7,380 nt of DNA, taken from contig JBNKDD010000290.1 of assembly GCA_050288085.1 (NCBI GenBank), positions 1 through 7,380 of the forward strand, in the 5' to 3' direction. Of the stretch, positions 6,233 through 7,380 are shown piece by piece. The notes under the pieces were generated by a model that saw nothing but the letters and a program-made list of their open reading frames with translations, made no database searches and had not been told where the DNA came from. A program made the translations under genes and the position numbers. The stretch's first letter is position 1. The number at the start of each line of letters is the position of its first letter. This DNA is from JBNKDD01 sp050288085. GTDB taxonomy: Bacteria; Chloroflexota; Anaerolineae; Aggregatilineales; UBA3940.

Positions 6233-6442
6233 ATGTGGCATACGGTAGAGGCATACGTCAAAGAACATAATAGTGAACAGATTAAACAGGCTGATAACCA
6301 TCGATTGGTTAAACAAGCACGAGCCGGTAAGCCCAAGATGTCGGACCGGCTGGTCAAAGAAATAGGCAGTCTATTGATTGCAGCAGGCGAACAGCTTCAG
6401 GCACCACAGCAGGCCGAGAAATTAGGTTGGGCCGACAAGTAA
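6233..6442 (+). CDS. Small basic protein of 69 residues, function unknown
   Basis: ATG at 6233 has GAGGGA at 6221-6226, ideally spaced (6 nt), which separates it from chance reading frames. The sequence MWHTVEAYVKEHNSEQIKQA... is helical and charged, with a basic centre (residues 18-43: KQADNHRLVKQARAGKPKMS) and a hydrophobic helix 44-51 (IGSLLIAA), ending AEKLGWADK. There is no membrane span and no known DNA-binding motif that I can name. It reminds me of short proteins seen near regulators in Chloroflexota, but I cannot name a family. It is divergent from the LuxR/NB-ARC gene, sharing a 179-bp intergenic region with symmetric elements, so it is a candidate target of that regulator. A terminator follows 28 nt after the stop, making it a one-gene transcript. 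Confidence 0.8.
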   Translation: MWHTVEAYVKEHNSEQIKQADNHRLVKQARAGKPKMSDRLVKEIGSLLIAAGEQLQAPQQAEKLGWADK

Positions 6443-6470
6443 AAGAAATTTCAGCATGGCTCAGACAAAT

Positions 6471-6505
6471 TAGAGCGCGATCCCGGGATCGCGCTCTAGC
6501 GCTTT
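6471..6505 (+). terminator. Strong intrinsic terminator with a 28-bp perfect palindrome
   Basis: 14-bp perfect arms (6471-6484 and 6485-6498, centre CCCGGG) are followed by GCGCTTTTTA. It ends the 69-residue gene transcript. On the minus strand the palindrome is followed only by AATTTG, so termination of the membrane-protein transcript would be weaker. Outer arms TCAGACA (6461-6467) and TGTCTGA (6521-6527) could extend pairing around it. Confidence 0.85.
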
Positions 6506-6528
6506 TTATAACTTGCTCTCTGTCTGAT

Positions 6529-7380
6529 TTACGGGGTTTCGACCGGGTCAAGCAGGGCGATCAGACCCAGCATCCCGATGTTGGCAAACAACAGGGGCGC
6601 GAGGAAGGGTGCTCCCCGGATAAAGCGCTCAACGATCAGCGTGCCGCGCGTGGTCAGGTTATCGTCCACATGCAGCCAGGCCCCGATCAGGCCAACCACG
6701 ATCATCAATACCATGATCGCAATGTAGGTGATCAGGTCGCCTTTGTTGGGTTGATCAATGGCTCCCAGCATCGCAGCAGTGACCACCGCCAACACGCCAA
6801 CGGCAGTCGGCAGCCACAGCCAGGGATTGGCAAAGCCGGTGCGGGCATGATCAAACACGGCGCTGAACACCGTCGCCAGTGCCCCCATCGACACGATAAA
6901 GAAGTAAGCGCGGGTTTTGCTGTAAGGCAGCGTCAGGCGGCGCTGACCGAGCAATCGCAGCACACCGCTGTCCGCCGGGTCTTCGATCCAGGCCGCGCTG
7001 ATCCCCAGCAAACCGACCATCGAGAACATCAGCGGACCAACAACCGGCGGTGCCCAGACCAGCAGATCAACGGTGACACGCTGGCCGCTCGGCCCGGCGG
7101 GCAAGATCGCCCGGACAATGTGGAAGTAGGCTCCCAGCAGTCCAACCACGATACTCGCCAGCAGAACGATGGTCGCCAGCACCGTCGCGACAGGGCGTGC
7201 CCGCAGCGCGATCAGCCCGGCGACCAACAGAACCAATCCGGCCACCGGCCCGAAGATGATCGGAATCCACTCGTTGGGGACTATCGTCCCGCTGATGCTG
7301 TGTGCCAGGTAGATATCGATGCCGAGGAAGATCAGGTTGATCGCGGCCATCAGCATCATCAGTTGATCGCGGGAGAGCGG
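6529..7380 (-). CDS. Multi-pass membrane protein with internal duplication; incomplete at right edge
   Basis: The frame runs from the right edge to TAA at 6529-6531 (283 visible residues). An ATG at 7359 would give 276 residues, but there is no ribosome binding site before it and the frame stays open upstream (PLSRDQL-MML...), so the true start is probably outside the window. Numbering from the ATG at 7359, hydrophobic segments lie near residues 1-19, 31-52, 57-80, 101-122, 152-170, 182-200, 209-229 and 250-269, so about eight membrane spans. Residues 1-128 and 148-272 are homologous halves: EWIPIIFG/LWLPTAVG, VVGLLGAYFH/VVGLIGAWLH, APPVVGPLMF/APFLAPLLFA, and final IEDP/LLDP. Histidines 20 and 80 match 171 and 230. 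The middle loop (123-150) is charged and probably cytoplasmic. I recognise no family; transporter, channel or cofactor-binding roles are all open. By eye it is the most GC-rich gene of the window. Confidence 0.9.
   Translation of the reverse strand, partial: PLSRDQLMMLMAAINLIFLGIDIYLAHSISGTIVPNEWIPIIFGPVAGLVLLVAGLIALRARPVATVLATIVLLASIVVGLLGAYFHIVRAILPAGPSGQRVTVDLLVWAPPVVGPLMFSMVGLLGISAAWIEDPADSGVLRLLGQRRLTLPYSKTRAYFFIVSMGALATVFSAVFDHARTGFANPWLWLPTAVGVLAVVTAAMLGAIDQPNKGDLITYIAIMVLMIVVGLIGAWLHVDDNLTTRGTLIVERFIRGAPFLAPLLFANIGMLGLIALLDPVETP

Noticed and set aside
6148..6357. Minus-strand 69-codon frame over the divergent region
   Set aside because: It covers promoter and operator-like elements and is antisense to the small gene with the strong ribosome binding site.
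7067..7270. Minus-strand 67-codon frame inside the membrane-protein gene
   Set aside because: It is a shifted frame within a GC-rich gene; the product is Arg/Gly/Ala-rich, as expected of an out-of-frame shadow.

Overview
The window looks like an accessory stretch of a bacterial chromosome, most likely from Chloroflexota (moderate confidence). The clues are a regulator with an N-terminal LuxR-type HTH followed by NB-ARC and TPR regions, carrying the linker 'NLPVQITSFVGRE', which I associate with this phylum. Tandem 23-residue leucine-rich-repeat (LRR) proteins of the type found in ROCO proteins also fit, and are common in Chloroflexota and Cyanobacteria. There are no rRNA, tRNA, CRISPR, transposase or integrase genes.

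Layout. Positions 1-1591 (minus strand) hold two tandem LRR paralogues in one transcription unit: a complete 232-residue protein (893-1591), then after 25 nt a second LRR protein (1-867) that runs off the left edge with 289 residues visible. Divergent from them, 1769-3044 (plus strand) is a probable two-gene operon: a HEAT-repeat protein and a 226-residue protein I do not recognise. A bidirectional hairpin terminator (3146-3168) separates this operon from a small cysteine-containing protein (3186-3539, minus). Next come the 780-residue LuxR/NB-ARC/TPR regulator (3711-6053, minus) and, divergent from it, a 69-residue basic protein (6233-6442, plus). A 28-bp perfect palindrome (6471-6498) ends that gene. 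The window closes with a multi-pass membrane protein (6529-7380, minus) that is open at the right edge.

How the parts relate. The two divergent intergenic regions (1592-1768 and 6054-6232) carry promoter-like boxes and symmetric elements that could be operators. The LRR, HEAT and TPR proteins are all repeat scaffolds, and the NB-ARC protein is a STAND-type switch, so the region is rich in sensing or protein-interaction modules; a shared pathway is not shown by the sequence. The last 44 bases at the 3' end of the membrane-protein gene reappear in the same orientation at 3085-3129, with about 40 of 45 aligned positions identical and the reading frame preserved through 'LLDPVE-P-stop'. The segment between the two copies may therefore be an insertion at the 3' end of that gene, or the left copy may be the remnant of a lost paralogue. 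The membrane protein is itself an internal duplication. The second LRR gene is cut by the window edge exactly where its terminal repeat appears to begin, so whether it is a full ROCO GTPase can be decided from the next few hundred bases.
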